From an uncultured Gemmiger sp. (lineage in GTDB: Bacteria; Bacillota; Clostridia; Oscillospirales; Ruminococcaceae), in NCBI GenBank assembly GCA_947629015.1, contig CANRCB010000002.1:57979-121978 (forward strand): DNA of 64,000 nt, given 5' to 3'. A program made the translations under genes and the position numbers. Each line of letters opens with the position of its first letter. Position 1 is the stretch's first letter. The notes under the pieces were generated by a model. It saw nothing but the letters and a program-made list of their open reading frames with translations, did not search any database and was not told the DNA's origin. This document shows, piece after piece, positions 8,868 to 17,684 of this stretch.

Positions 8868-8896
8868 CCCTCGAATACTTAACGAAGTATCGAGGG
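8868..8896 (-). terminator. Terminator of the tRNA-Asp/tRNA-Thr transcript
   Basis: Hairpin CCCTCGAATACTT / AAGTATCGAGGG with a 4-base loop. In the minus sense it is followed by a T-rich tract (complement of CAAAAAACGAAAT). Confidence 0.75.
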
Positions 8897-8904
8897 AATT
8901 TCTA

Positions 8905-8980
<76 letters not shown>

Positions 8981-8983
8981 ATA

Positions 8984-9060
8984 TGGCGACCCGGATCGGG
9001 CTCGAACCGACGACCTCTAGCGTGACAGGCTAGCGTTCTAACCAACTGAACTACCGGGCC
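8984..9060 (-). tRNA. tRNA-Asp (anticodon GTC)
   Basis: The complement folds as a 77-nt cloverleaf. The acceptor is GGCCCGG/CCGGGTC with one G-U pair, the anticodon loop CTGTCAC gives GTC, discriminator G, and CCA is encoded. It is the first gene of the two-tRNA unit. Confidence 0.95.
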
Positions 9061-9097
9061 ATATTGACGCTGCGCCACGCGGGCTGCAACATTGTTG

Positions 9098-9127
9098 ATT
9101 ATACGGCACAGGGGCGGCCGCTGTCAA
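9098..9127 (-). promoter_or_regulatory. Consensus promoter for the tRNA-Asp/tRNA-Thr unit
   Basis: On the minus strand TTGACA (complement of 9122-9127) and TATAAT (complement of 9098-9103) are separated by 18 bases, about 38 bases upstream of tRNA-Asp. Both hexamers are perfect sigma-A consensus. Confidence 0.85.
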
Positions 9128-9207
9128 GAGGTTTGGCGGGATTTTGCAAGGTTTTTTGCAAAATCCCGCCTTTGGTTTTGCCGCGCCCGCCCTGCCGCCG
9201 CCGGGCC

Positions 9208-9792
9208 CTACCCCGCCGCGTACAGCCTTTGGTATGCCCGGTAGGCGCTGCCGATCTTGCGCACATAGGCGCGCATATTGGGGTACGGGAACGCCGTCAG
9301 CGTATGGCCGTCGGCGGTATAGCGCGCGTTGGCCAGCAGGTCGTCCACGGTGCCCCAGCCGCTGTGGTAGGCGGCCGCCGCAGTGGGGATATCGTCGTTG
9401 TACCGCAAAAGGCAGTAGCTGACAAAATAGGTGCCGAACCGGATGCTCGTTTCGGGATCGTCGAGGTCGGCAAAGGTGAGGGGCTCGTCGGGCGCAATGT
9501 TGGATTTGATCCAATCAAACGTTTCTTCGGTGATCTGCATCAGGCCGCGCGCCCCAACGTCCGACTGTGCGGTGGGCACAAAGTTGCTCTCGGTGCGGAT
9601 AAAGGCGTACAGCAACAGCGGGTCAAGGGAATATTTGTCGGCATAATATTCGACATATTCGTCGTAGCGGCGCGGGTAGAGCATACGCGCCACGCGCTTG
9701 CCCCAGAACAAAAACAGCAGCGTGCCCACAAGCAGCAGGCAGGCCAGCAGGGTAACGGCCGCGCGCAGGCGGCGGGCGGTTTTTTTGGTCAT
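9208..9792 (-). CDS. Lytic transglycosylase, SLT domain
   Basis: 194 residues. An N-terminal signal-anchor (about residues 10-30, AAVTLLACLLLVGTLLFLF) is followed by a soluble-lytic-transglycosylase domain. Hallmarks are AFIRTESNF with the catalytic glutamate, GARGLMQI, and AAAYHSGWG. These enzymes cleave the MurNAc-GlcNAc bond of peptidoglycan to form 1,6-anhydro ends. The start MTKKTARRL has AAGGAAA upstream; an upstream extension of 34 codons would overlap coaE and lacks a ribosome binding site. It follows coaE by 25 bases and is probably cotranscribed with it and the Sua5-type gene. Confidence 0.9.
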   Translation of the reverse strand: MTKKTARRLRAAVTLLACLLLVGTLLFLFWGKRVARMLYPRRYDEYVEYYADKYSLDPLLLYAFIRTESNFVPTAQSDVGARGLMQITEETFDWIKSNIAPDEPLTFADLDDPETSIRFGTYFVSYCLLRYNDDIPTAAAAYHSGWGTVDDLLANARYTADGHTLTAFPYPNMRAYVRKIGSAYRAYQRLYAAG

Positions 9793-9817
9793 AGATTTCC
9801 TTACAGGTGCATCGGTA

Positions 9818-10429
9818 TTACGGCAGGCGCCGCAGCCAGGCCAGCAGGGCCGCGGCTTTTGCCTGCAGTTCGGCCGGGGTGCCGGTGTTTTCAAGGATAT
9901 AGTCGGCCCTGGCGCGCAGGGCCGACTCCGGCGTTTGGGCGCCGAGGCGCCGGCGGGCCTCGGCCCCGGTCAGGCCGTCGCGCGCGCAGATGCGGCGCAC
10001 GCTTTCGGCATACGGCGCGGTGACGAGCACCAGCACATCACATTTTGCCTCAAAAATGCCGCCGACGATGGCGGCGCCGTCGAGGATAAACAGACGGTGG
10101 CCCGCCTGTTCGGCTTTTTGGGCCTCGGCCCCGGCCAGCGCCAGCAGCGCCGGGTGGGCGATGGCGTTAAGCGCGCGCGTGCCCTCCGGTGTCGCAAAGG
10201 CGCGGCGGGCCAGCAGGCGGCGGTCCAGCGCGCCGCCGGCGTCTACGATATCATACCCGAACGCTTTTTGCAAGCGCGGCAGCAGCGCCGCGGCGCCCGC
10301 GCTGCCGGGGGCCAGCAGCCGCCGGGCCAGCGCGTCGGCGTCGGCGCAGGCGCAGCCCTGCGCGGCCAGATACGCCGTGACGCTGGATTTGCCGCTGCCG
10401 GAGCGCCCGGTGATGCCCACCCACCTCAT
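9818..10429 (-). CDS. coaE: Dephospho-CoA kinase
   Basis: 203 residues. The P-loop GRSGSGKSS sits at residues 8-16 and DADALARRLL follows, as in CoaE. It phosphorylates the 3'-hydroxyl of dephospho-CoA ribose, the last step of coenzyme A synthesis. Its start codon overlaps the stop of the upstream Sua5-type gene by 4 bases (ATGA), indicating translational coupling. Length is normal for the family. Confidence 0.92.
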   Translation of the reverse strand: MRWVGITGRSGSGKSSVTAYLAAQGCACADADALARRLLAPGSAGAAALLPRLQKAFGYDIVDAGGALDRRLLARRAFATPEGTRALNAIAHPALLALAGAEAQKAEQAGHRLFILDGAAIVGGIFEAKCDVLVLVTAPYAESVRRICARDGLTGAEARRRLGAQTPESALRARADYILENTGTPAELQAKAAALLAWLRRLP

Positions 10430-11457
10430 GCTTCCACCACCCGGAACGCCGCCGCGCGCAGCAGGCGGTTGTAGACGGCCAGGGCCACGCCGGTCTGTGC
10501 CGGGCAGCGCACGAACGCGGCTTTGGCGCCGCGGGCATCGAGCGCGCGCAGCGCGGCGAACAGGCGCCGGGCCTGCTCGGCGGCGTCCGTTTCACTGCCG
10601 TATTCTATGCAGGGCAGGGGCAGGTTCTTGCCCTCGCCGTCAAAGCAGAGCGCCCACACGCCGGGCGCGGCGTGCGCGGCGGCATAGGCGGCAAACGCCT
10701 CCAAACTGCCCTTGACGAGCGTGAGCTCGGCTTTGGGGGCGTAGTGTTTGTATTTCATGCCGGGGCTGCGGGCCTGCTGCCCCGGCTGCAATTTTTCGAG
10801 GATGGCACCGGAAAGCAACACCTCCTCGCCCAAAACGGCCTCCATCTGCTCTTTGGTGACGGCGCCGGGGCGCAGCAGCACGGGCTTTTCGCCCGTGAGG
10901 CTGACGACGGTGCTCTCGACCCCGATGGCGCAGGGGCCGCCGTCCAAAATCAGCGGCAGGCGGCCGGCCATATCGGCGAGGGTATCGGCGGCGGTGGTGG
11001 GGCTGGGCCGGCCGGACAGGTTGGCCGAGGGCGCGGCGAACGCCACGCCGGACGCGCGGATGACCGCCTGCACCACGGGGTGGCTGGGCATACGCACGCC
11101 GACGGTATCCAGCCCGGCGGTGGCGGCATCGCAGACCCTGGGCCCGCGCGGCAGCACCATGGTGAACGGCCCCGGCCAGAAAGCGGCGGCGAGCTTTTGG
11201 GCGCGCGCCGGCACGCCGGCCGCGATGCCCTCCAGCTGGGCCATATCCGCGATATGCACGATGAGGGGGTTGTCCTGCGGGCGGCCCTTGGCGGCAAAAA
11301 CAGCGCGCACGGCGGCATCGTTGGCGGCGTCGGCCGCGATGCCGTAGACCGTCTCGGTGGGCAGCGCGAAGGGGATGCCTTCTTTTAAATACCGTGCCGC
11401 CAGCGCGATGCCGGCGGCATCGGCGGGCAGGAGTTGGGTGTTATAAGAGGTGGGCAT
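10426..11457 (-). CDS. Threonylcarbamoyl-AMP synthase (Sua5/YrdC family, with Sua5 domain)
   Basis: 343 residues. The YrdC core carries PTETVYGIAAD, KGRPQDNPLIVHI, FWPGPFTMVL and PSANLSGRPSPT; a separate C-terminal Sua5 domain starts after the SPGMKYKHYAP linker. It makes threonylcarbamoyl-AMP from Thr, bicarbonate and ATP for the t6A37 modification of ANN-decoding tRNAs. The two-domain length marks the long Sua5 form rather than the short TsaC. It is first in a coupled unit with coaE and the transglycosylase gene. Confidence 0.92.
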   Translation of the reverse strand: MPTSYNTQLLPADAAGIALAARYLKEGIPFALPTETVYGIAADAANDAAVRAVFAAKGRPQDNPLIVHIADMAQLEGIAAGVPARAQKLAAAFWPGPFTMVLPRGPRVCDAATAGLDTVGVRMPSHPVVQAVIRASGVAFAAPSANLSGRPSPTTAADTLADMAGRLPLILDGGPCAIGVESTVVSLTGEKPVLLRPGAVTKEQMEAVLGEEVLLSGAILEKLQPGQQARSPGMKYKHYAPKAELTLVKGSLEAFAAYAAAHAAPGVWALCFDGEGKNLPLPCIEYGSETDAAEQARRLFAALRALDARGAKAAFVRCPAQTGVALAVYNRLLRAAAFRVVEA

Positions 11458-11496
11458 AAGAAGCTCCTTTGGAAAGCAGAAAACGGGGTTTGAAAA

Positions 11497-12264
11497 TCAA
11501 AGATTCATTCCGTCAACGATCGTTGCCGGCTTGGCGGTCATCTCCACCCAGGCGGGGAGGAAGCCGCTTTTGGCAGCGTTGCGGGCCGAGCGGATGTTCG
11601 ACCAGGCGGTACAGTAAAACGGGACCTTGCCCCGGGCCAGGATCTCTTTGGCGAGCGCGCTCGTCAGCGCGCAGGCGATGCCCTGCCGGCGCCAGGCCGG
11701 CAGAACATCCACGCCGATCTGCCACATGGCCTCACAGTCGGCCGAGCAGGCGGCCAGGCCGACCAGCCGGCCCCCGTCATAGGCGCCGACGCCCAGCACA
11801 TCCAGCTGCGGGCGGTCCTTGCAGAGCGCGTTGCCCCATTCCGGCAGATACAGCGGCCCGAAATCCTCCCGCGTGAGCGTGCGCGTCTCATATGGGCACA
11901 CAAGGTCGGGGATGCGGCTTAAAACCGGCAGATAATACTCGGCCATGAAGCAGATTTTATGGCCCTTTGCCAGCAGGCGCTCATTCAGCCAATGCATAGC
12001 CGGCGTCTCAAAGCAGGCATAAAACCGGAATTTCCCGACATACTCGGCCACCACTTCCCGCGTTTCGTCAATGGACGCCGCCACGACGTTGCTGCCGTAC
12101 GAGACGAGGTTGCAGGTGATGGGCTCCTTGAGATACTTGCGGGCGCCCTGCCCCTTCCTAAAAGGAAGAACAATATTTTGATCTGCCTTGAGATCCTCTG
12201 CGCGGCAGCCGATGTCCTCGGCGGACTGGCGCATGGCGATCTCAAGTATTTCACGATCCGTCAC
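11497..12264 (-). CDS. GNAT-family N-acetyltransferase
   Basis: 255 residues. The C-terminal third has the GNAT acetyl-CoA motif (DVLPAWRRQGIACALTSALA) and the beta-strand LVGLAACSADCEAMWQIGV. The N-terminal half is an unassigned partner domain. The start is taken at GTG (VTDREILE) because GGAGGG lies 6 bases before it; the upstream in-frame ATG would overlap that ribosome binding site. Substrate is unknown. It is separated by 39 bases from the Sua5-type gene and by 30 bases from the EamA gene upstream, so it may share a transcript with them. Confidence 0.75.
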   Translation of the reverse strand: MTDREILEIAMRQSAEDIGCRAEDLKADQNIVLPFRKGQGARKYLKEPITCNLVSYGSNVVAASIDETREVVAEYVGKFRFYACFETPAMHWLNERLLAKGHKICFMAEYYLPVLSRIPDLVCPYETRTLTREDFGPLYLPEWGNALCKDRPQLDVLGVGAYDGGRLVGLAACSADCEAMWQIGVDVLPAWRRQGIACALTSALAKEILARGKVPFYCTAWSNIRSARNAAKSGFLPAWVEMTAKPATIVDGMNL

Positions 12265-12294
12265 AGCTTTCCCTCCAATCATAAAACCGGGATC

Positions 12295-12708
12295 TTACAG
12301 CGCGATGAGGACGGTGCCGGCGGCGATGAGCGCGCAGCCGATGAGGGACTTGAGCGTCAGGCCCTCGTGCAGGAACACGGCCGCCAGCACCAGCGTGATG
12401 ACGACGCTGAACTTATCCACCGGCACCACCTTCGACGCCTCGCCGATCTGCAGCGCGCGGTAGTAGCACAGCCACGAGGCGCCGGTGGCAAGGCCGGACA
12501 GGATCAAAAACAGCCAGCTTTTGCGCCCGATGTGCGCAAGGCCGCCCTGCGCGCCGGTGAGGAACACCATCGCCCACGCCATGCCGACCACCACCACCGT
12601 GCGCACCGCGGTGGCAAGGGTGGAATCAACGCCTTCGATGCCGAGCTTGGCCAAAATCGAGGTCAGCGCCGCGAACACGGCGGACAAAAGCGCAAACAGC
12701 AGCCACAT
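12295..12708 (-). CDS. EamA-type half transporter (DMT superfamily)
   Basis: 137 residues with about five hydrophobic helices: a single EamA repeat rather than the usual two. The terminal motif PVDKFSVVITLVLAAVFLHE is typical of these short members. It probably forms dimers in the membrane to export a small metabolite; the substrate is not predictable. GGGGAGGGG precedes the ATG. It lies 26 bases downstream of prfA in the same direction. Confidence 0.8.
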   Translation of the reverse strand: MWLLFALLSAVFAALTSILAKLGIEGVDSTLATAVRTVVVVGMAWAMVFLTGAQGGLAHIGRKSWLFLILSGLATGASWLCYYRALQIGEASKVVPVDKFSVVITLVLAAVFLHEGLTLKSLIGCALIAAGTVLIAL

Positions 12709-12734
12709 GAGCCCCCTCCCCCTCCCTGCCTTTT

Positions 12735-13823
12735 TTACGGTTCCCGCCCCTGCGCGCGGAGCTTTTTCTGCCGGTCATCGGCGATGAGAGGGCCGACGAT
12801 GCGGTCCAGGTCGCCGTCCAGCACGCCCTGCAGACCGTGCAGCGTCAGGCCGATGCGGTGGTCGGTCACGCGGTCCTGCGGGAAGTTGTAGGTGCGTATC
12901 TTCTCGCTGCGGTCGCCGCTGCCCACCTGGCTTTGGCGGCGGGCGTTGTAGGCGGCGTCATAGTCCGCCTGCTTTTGCTGCAGCAGGCGGCTGCGCAAAA
13001 TTTTCAGCGCGCGGTCCTTGTTCTCCCACTGGCTGCGGCGGTCCTGGCATTCCACCACCATGCCGCTGGGCAGGTGGGTGACGCGTACCGCCGAGGAGGT
13101 CTTGTTGATATGCTGCCCGCCGGCGCCGGAGGCGCGGAAGGTGTCGATGCGCAGATCCTTTGCGTCCAGAACAAGGTCCACCTCCTCGGCCGCCGGCATG
13201 ACGGCGACCGTGACGGTGGAGGTGTGGATGCGGCCCTGCGTTTCGGTCTGGGGCACACGCTGCACGCGGTGCACGCCGCTCTCGTATTTGAGGCGGCTGT
13301 AAGCGCCGGCGCCCTCGACGCTCAAAACCAGCTCCTTGACGCCGCCAAGCTCCGTTTCGTTGAGGTTGTCGACCTCGCACTGCCAGCCGCAGCGCGCCGC
13401 GTACATGCTGTACATGCGCCACAGGCTGTGGGCAAACAGCGCGGCCTCCTCGCCGCCGGCCCCGGCACGCAGCTCCAGCACGACGCTTTTGTCATCGTTT
13501 TCATCCCTGGGCAGCAGGAGGATTTGGATATTTTCTTCCATTGCTGCCAATTTTTGCCTGTTTTCGCGCAATTCCTGCTGTACCATCTCATTGAACGCCG
13601 CGTCGGTGGAGGCGGCCAGGGCTTCCTCCTCCTCGGCCATCTCGGCGGTGAGCGCCGCATAGGCGCGCGCGGCCTCGGCGAGGGGGGCCAGCTCCTTATA
13701 TTCCCGCATGAGGCGGGCATAGGCGGCGGGGTCGGCCGCGGCGGCCGGCTCCGCCATGCGGTGGGCAAGCTCCGCGTGGCGGCGTTCCAGTTCATGCAGT
13801 TGTTGGGCAAGCGGCCGGGGCAT
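12735..13823 (-). CDS. prfA: Peptide chain release factor 1
   Basis: 362 residues, normal length. The GGQ motif of peptidyl-tRNA hydrolysis is in [18 protein letters not shown]. The codon-recognition tripeptide appears as PQT in [14 protein letters not shown], matching the PxT of RF1 (UAA/UAG) and not the SPF of RF2. The N-terminal coiled helices are Glu/Ala-rich. In many Firmicutes prfA is next to prmC; here the neighbours are EamA and DUF951 genes. Confidence 0.95.
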   Translation of the reverse strand: MPRPLAQQLHELERRHAELAHRMAEPAAAADPAAYARLMREYKELAPLAEAARAYAALTAEMAEEEEALAASTDAAFNEMVQQELRENRQKLAAMEENIQILLLPRDENDDKSVVLELRAGAGGEEAALFAHSLWRMYSMYAARCGWQCEVDNLNETELGGVKELVLSVEGAGAYSRLKYESGVHRVQRVPQTETQGRIHTSTVTVAVMPAAEEVDLVLDAKDLRIDTFRASGAGGQHINKTSSAVRVTHLPSGMVVECQDRRSQWENKDRALKILRSRLLQQKQADYDAAYNARRQSQVGSGDRSEKIRTYNFPQDRVTDHRIGLTLHGLQGVLDGDLDRIVGPLIADDRQKKLRAQGREP

Positions 13824-13865
13824 ACAGCGCGTCTCCTTCCAAAGCGAAAGTGTTTGGCGGCGGGC

Positions 13866-14060
13866 TTACGGGGCGGGCGGCGCGGGGCGCAGCACCTTTT
13901 TGATGTTTTTTTCGATGCGTGCGCGCGGCAGCATGACCTCGTGCCCGCAGCCCGTACATTTGATCTTGAAATCCATGCCGACGCGCAGCACGGCAAAGCG
14001 GCGGCTGCCGCAGGGATGGGGTTTGCGTGTCTCGATGGTATCCCCCACACGGACGTCCAT
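13866..14060 (-). CDS. DUF951 family protein
   Basis: 64 residues: an N-terminal beta-rich part (VGDTIETRKPHPCGS), then a CTGCGHEVMLPR zinc-ribbon-like segment and a basic tail. This is the DUF951 pattern found next to translation or replication genes in Firmicutes; function is unknown, nucleic-acid binding is plausible. GGGAGGT lies 7 bases before the ATG, and a near-consensus promoter lies just upstream. The stop is 42 bases before prfA, so the two may form an operon. Confidence 0.85.
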   Translation of the reverse strand: MDVRVGDTIETRKPHPCGSRRFAVLRVGMDFKIKCTGCGHEVMLPRARIEKNIKKVLRPAPPAP

Positions 14061-14093
14061 GGGCGCACCTCCCGTATTTTGGCTGCTGCGCCT

Positions 14094-14122
14094 ATTATAC
14101 CGCGAAGGGAAGTTTTTGCCAA
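14094..14122 (-). promoter_or_regulatory. Promoter for DUF951-prfA unit
   Basis: Minus strand TTGGCA (complement of 14117-14122), 17-base spacer, TATAAT (complement of 14094-14099), 33 bases before the DUF951 start codon. Confidence 0.75.
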
Positions 14123-14189
14123 CACCCCCGCCGCATACAAATGAATGACCGCCTCCCGGCGGAACACTGGAAGAAAAGAGGAACCGCAA

Positions 14190-15101
14190 ATGTTGGAATA
14201 CCGTGCCGAAGGGCTGTGCCGCAGCGCCAACCGCCTGCGCCGTGAGGAGCTGGAACACTGCATCGCCGCCCATGAGATTTTGCAAAGCACCGCGCTGGCG
14301 TTCGATACCGCGCGCCGCCTGCGGTTTGAGGTGTGCGGGCAGCGCGCCTATATGCCCTACACGCAATGCGTCGACCCCGCCCCCGGCGAGACGGTCAAGG
14401 ACATTGCCGTGCTGATCCGGGTGGGCCGGCCGACCTGTTTTGTCATCACCGGCACCGAGCGGGACGAGACCGGGCAGGAGGTGTTTGTGTTGTCCCGCGC
14501 GGCGGCGCAGCGCGCCTGCCGGGAAAATTATCTGGACCGGCTGGAATGCGGCGCCGTCATCCCCTGCACCGTGACCCACATCGAGAATTTTGGCGCGTTC
14601 TGCGATGTGGGGTGCGGCATCTCGGCGCTTTTGCCCATCGACTGCCTGTCGGTGTCGCGCATCGCCTCACCGGCGGACCGGGTGGCGGTGGGCCAGCAGC
14701 TGCTGTGCGCCGTCAAAAGCCGCGACGCACAGGGGCGCATCGTGCTGACCCTGCGCGAGCTGCTGGGCACCTGGAGCGAGAACGCCGCCTGCTTTGCCGC
14801 CGGCGAGACGGTGGTGGGCATCGTGCGCAGCGTGGAGGAGTACGGCGTGTTCATCGAGATCGCGCCCAACCTGGCGGGCCTCGCCGAGGCCGACCCCACC
14901 CTGCGCCCCGGCCAGGCGGTGAGCGTGTATATCAAAAACATCCTGCCGGACAAGATGAAGATCAAGCTGGTGGTGGTCAACAAAAACCTGGGCCAGCCGC
15001 TGCGGTTCGAGCCGCATTATTTTGTGACGCGCGGCCCCATCCGCCGGTGGACCTATTCCACCCCGCAGAGCCGCAAGCAGATCGAGACGGTGTTTGTGTG
15101 A
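14190..15101 (+). CDS. S1 RNA-binding domain protein
   Basis: 303 residues with two S1/OB-fold segments. The first (about residues 125-195) contains GAVIPCTVTHIENFGAFCDV and the second (about 215-260) GETVVGIVRSVEEYGVFIEI, matching the VxxIxxFGxFV signature. The N-terminal 120 residues are unassigned. It would bind RNA in the cytoplasm, perhaps at the ribosome; four to six S1 repeats would be expected for ribosomal protein S1, so this is a shorter relative. AAAAGAGGA precedes the ATG. It is divergent from DUF951-prfA. Confidence 0.8.
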   Translation: MLEYRAEGLCRSANRLRREELEHCIAAHEILQSTALAFDTARRLRFEVCGQRAYMPYTQCVDPAPGETVKDIAVLIRVGRPTCFVITGTERDETGQEVFVLSRAAAQRACRENYLDRLECGAVIPCTVTHIENFGAFCDVGCGISALLPIDCLSVSRIASPADRVAVGQQLLCAVKSRDAQGRIVLTLRELLGTWSENAACFAAGETVVGIVRSVEEYGVFIEIAPNLAGLAEADPTLRPGQAVSVYIKNILPDKMKIKLVVVNKNLGQPLRFEPHYFVTRGPIRRWTYSTPQSRKQIETVFV

Positions 15102-15105
15102 GCGC

Positions 15106-15134
15106 TTGTATTCCCGCGGGGGAAATGCTATAAT
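15106..15134 (+). promoter_or_regulatory. Promoter for the DUF4364 gene
   Basis: TTGTAT (15106-15111), 17-base spacer, TATAAT (15129-15134), 30 bases before the ATG at 15165. Confidence 0.7.
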
Positions 15135-15164
15135 CCCGGTAGCACCGCGAAAGGAGGGGCCGCC

Positions 15165-15737
15165 ATGCCGGACGCGTTTACCGCGGGGGTAAAGCTGGGC
15201 GGGCTGAATGACAGCGCCCAGATCCGCATTCTGCTCTGTTACCTTATCGCCGAGCTGGCGCCCCTGCCCCGCGCCACGCTGGAGGGCGCGCTTTTGCAGG
15301 AGCAGCTCGTGAATTATTTTGAGCTTTCCAGCGCGTTGGCGGAGCTGGAGCGCGGGGGCCTTATCACGGCCGGGGCCGAAGGCTATGCCCCCAGTGAAAA
15401 GGGCGCCACCGTTGCGCGGGAGCTGGGGGGCGACCTGCCCCGCAGCGTGCGCGAAGCCGCTTTGCGCGCCGCCCGCCGCGTGGCGGACTGGAAGCGGAAG
15501 GCCGCCGTCAACCACGCCCGGGTGGAGCACGCAGAGGCCGGCTGGACGGTGGCGTGCACCCTGCGCGACGCCGAAGGGGAGATTTTCTCGCTGCGGCTGG
15601 CCATGCCGGACGCCGGGACGGCCGAGACGGTGAAAAACCGCTTTATCGCCCACGGCAGCGAGATCTACGCCCAGCTGCTCGACACGTTGACCGCGCCCGC
15701 CGGCGAGGAGGACACCCCGCCGGCGGGGGCGCTTTGA
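15165..15737 (+). CDS. DUF4364 family protein (winged-helix-like)
   Basis: 190 residues. The N-terminal part (SAQIRILLCYLIAEL ... ALAELERGGLI) reads like a winged-helix DNA-binding domain, followed by a conserved alpha/beta region, as in DUF4364 proteins of Clostridia. Function is unknown; a transcriptional role is a reasonable inference. AAAGGAGG precedes the ATG and it has its own promoter. A MITE-like repeat begins 60 bases after the stop. Confidence 0.75.
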   Translation: MPDAFTAGVKLGGLNDSAQIRILLCYLIAELAPLPRATLEGALLQEQLVNYFELSSALAELERGGLITAGAEGYAPSEKGATVARELGGDLPRSVREAALRAARRVADWKRKAAVNHARVEHAEAGWTVACTLRDAEGEIFSLRLAMPDAGTAETVKNRFIAHGSEIYAQLLDTLTAPAGEEDTPPAGAL

Positions 15738-15796
15738 ACCTGTGCGTCCCTGCCCGCAAGGGTGAAGGGCGTGCCCGCCATGCGGCGGGCACGCCC

Positions 15797-15957
15797 CAGC
15801 GTGTCAAAAAAGTCAACTGCGATCCCAAGGCAAACTGTAGGGGGCGGCGTCCTCGACGCCCCGTGAACGTTGCAACGGCGGAACGTTTGCGGGATGTCCG
15901 GAGGCCGTCCCCTACAAACACGCCAAAAGGCATTTCGTCCCCCTTTTTCGACAGTCT
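15797..15957. repeat. MITE-like intergenic repeat, copy 2 (inverted relative to copy 1)
   Basis: The reverse complement of this stretch matches 136-297 nearly base for base, including both ends and the inner TGTAGGGG...CCCCTACA pair. It lies between convergent genes (DUF4364 and the kinase-like gene), where it could also act as a two-way terminator. Confidence 0.78.
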
Positions 15958-15989
15958 GAGGACGTGCCCGCCGCATGGCTTTTTGAGGC

Positions 15990-16814
15990 TCAACGCGGGG
16001 GCAGGGCGGCGGTGAATTCCCGCCGCAGGCAGGCGGTGAGCTGCTGCGCGCGGTACTGCTCCTCGGCGGCGGTGCTTTGCAGCGTTGCCGCCTGCGGGGG
16101 CCGGGCAGCCTGCGCGCACAGACTCAGCGCAAAGCCGGACGACGTTTCGGGCAGGTCCAGCTTCCAGCCCAGCTCCGCCGCATACGCGGCGACCGCCAGC
16201 AGCCCCAGGGTATCCAGCCGATCCGCCTTTGTCTGCTCCATGCCGTTTTGCAGCAGGGCGCGCTGCTGCGGCGCAAGGCCGGGGCCGTCGTCCGTATACA
16301 GCAGGGTGCCGTCCGGCGCGCACCGCAGTGTGATGTGGGCATCCGCGCGCGCCTTGACGGAGTTGGAGAGCAGCTGCGCGAACAGGGCGTTGACCGCGCC
16401 GGTTTCGCTTTCGGTGTAAAAGGTGCCCTCCGCCTGAAGGCACATCTGCGCGGGGTAGTGCAGGCGCTCCAGCTCCTCATTGGCGGTGCCGCACAGCTTT
16501 TGCAGGTAGCCCACCAGCTCGATGCAGCGGGGCGGGGCATCGCTGCCCAGCGTATGCCGCAGCGCCAGGTCGGCGGTGGTCTCGGCAAGGCGTTCCAGTT
16601 TGGTAAGGTGGCACTGCATCTGCCGCAAAATATCGCCGATCTGCATCTGCATGGCCGGTTTTGCGTTTTGCATAAGGCTGCGTTCCAGCGCGTCGATGCC
16701 GCCCTGCAGCACGCTGAAGCTGCTGGCGAAACGCCCTTTGAGCCCGCCGCGCAGTGCGAGGGCCAGTTCCTCCTCCTGTTCCGGGGTGAGGGGTGTATCG
16801 GCAAGGTATGGCAT
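15990..16814 (-). CDS. Histidine-kinase-like ATPase lacking the phospho-acceptor His
   Basis: 274 residues, no membrane segment or sensor domain. Residues about 25-85 form two helices like a dimerisation domain, but the H-E/D-x-R-T-P box is replaced (GRFASSFSVLQGGIDAL). The HATPase_c domain follows with an N-box (LLSNSVKAR), a G1 box (YTDDGPGL) and a weak G2 (DTLGLLAVAAY). It may bind ATP but cannot autophosphorylate conventionally. It is the third gene of a minus-strand trio with a Spo0A-like regulator, suggesting a shared signalling role that has diverged. GAGAGGA precedes the ATG. Confidence 0.7.
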   Translation of the reverse strand: MPYLADTPLTPEQEEELALALRGGLKGRFASSFSVLQGGIDALERSLMQNAKPAMQMQIGDILRQMQCHLTKLERLAETTADLALRHTLGSDAPPRCIELVGYLQKLCGTANEELERLHYPAQMCLQAEGTFYTESETGAVNALFAQLLSNSVKARADAHITLRCAPDGTLLYTDDGPGLAPQQRALLQNGMEQTKADRLDTLGLLAVAAYAAELGWKLDLPETSSGFALSLCAQAARPPQAATLQSTAAEEQYRAQQLTACLRREFTAALPPR

Positions 16815-16886
16815 AGTTGTTCCTCTCTGGCTGGCGGCAGGGCTCCCATCGTTCCACAGTTTGCCCGCCTTGTGACGCGAACCTGA

Positions 16887-17627
16887 TTATAAACGCAGCG
16901 TCCGGCGCAGATACTCCTCTACGCCGTACACCAACTGGCCGTTGGTCAGCCGGGCATCCGGTGCAAGGCCGTTGGCCGCACACAGGGCCGCGCGGGCCGG
17001 CGTATCCGCCGCGTTGACGCTGGCCGTCAGCCGCCCAATGGCGGATATGACCGCCCCCACGCTGAGCTGCTGCCGGGCGGACACCGCGGCGTACAGTTCC
17101 CCCAGCGTGCGGTCTTGCCGGGGCAGCAGCGCCAGGCGCATCATATCCTCAAGATACGCCGCGCCGCGGCCGCCGATACCGGCCTGCAGCCGGCACAAAA
17201 GTTCCTGCAGGGCGGTGTGCAGGATATACAGCCGGTATTCCGGCTCCTGAAGGGCCGCCGCGCAAACCGCGTTGAACAGTTCCCGCAGGGTGTACGGTTT
17301 AAAGATAATGGAATCCACGTCCAACGTCAAGAGGTTTTTATACTGTGCCGCGCGCACGGGCGGCAGGGTCGCTACGATATGCGGCCGGTAGGCGGGGTTC
17401 ACCATGCGCACAAGGCGCAGCAGCTGCGGCAGGGCGGCGCCGCCGGGCAAAGCGGCATCCAACACCAGCACCTGCGGGCGCAGCCCCGCGCGCAGCAGTT
17501 CCATCAGGCGGGGCGCATCGTGTACGGCCGCGCAAAATTCCACGATGGGCGAGGTCTGGTTGTAAAGTTGGGCCGCCTCGTTCTGGCCGGCTTCGGCATC
17601 GGCCAGCAATGCGGTCACTTTTTCCAT
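16887..17627 (-). CDS. Divergent Spo0A-like response regulator
   Basis: 246 residues. The receiver domain keeps the phospho-acceptor aspartate (D57 in VLVLDAALPG), a switch Thr at 87 and K110 (IIFKPYT), but one of the two N-terminal acidic residues is lost (ALLADAE). The C-terminal half aligns in rhythm with the Spo0A DNA-binding domain (YLEDMMRLALLPRQ ... LGELYAAVSARQQLSVGAVI ... TNGQLVYGVEEYLRR). The recognition helix, arginine-rich in Spo0A, here reads SVGAVISAIGRLTAS and lacks most of those arginines. It is likely a derived paralogue whose DNA target has changed or been lost. It lies between the small gene at 17685 and the kinase-like gene. Confidence 0.65.
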   Translation of the reverse strand: MEKVTALLADAEAGQNEAAQLYNQTSPIVEFCAAVHDAPRLMELLRAGLRPQVLVLDAALPGGAALPQLLRLVRMVNPAYRPHIVATLPPVRAAQYKNLLTLDVDSIIFKPYTLRELFNAVCAAALQEPEYRLYILHTALQELLCRLQAGIGGRGAAYLEDMMRLALLPRQDRTLGELYAAVSARQQLSVGAVISAIGRLTASVNAADTPARAALCAANGLAPDARLTNGQLVYGVEEYLRRTLRL

Positions 17628-17684
17628 AAGGAACCCCTCCTGTACATTTTTTCATTGCGTCCGATACCAAGGGCGGGCCCGTTT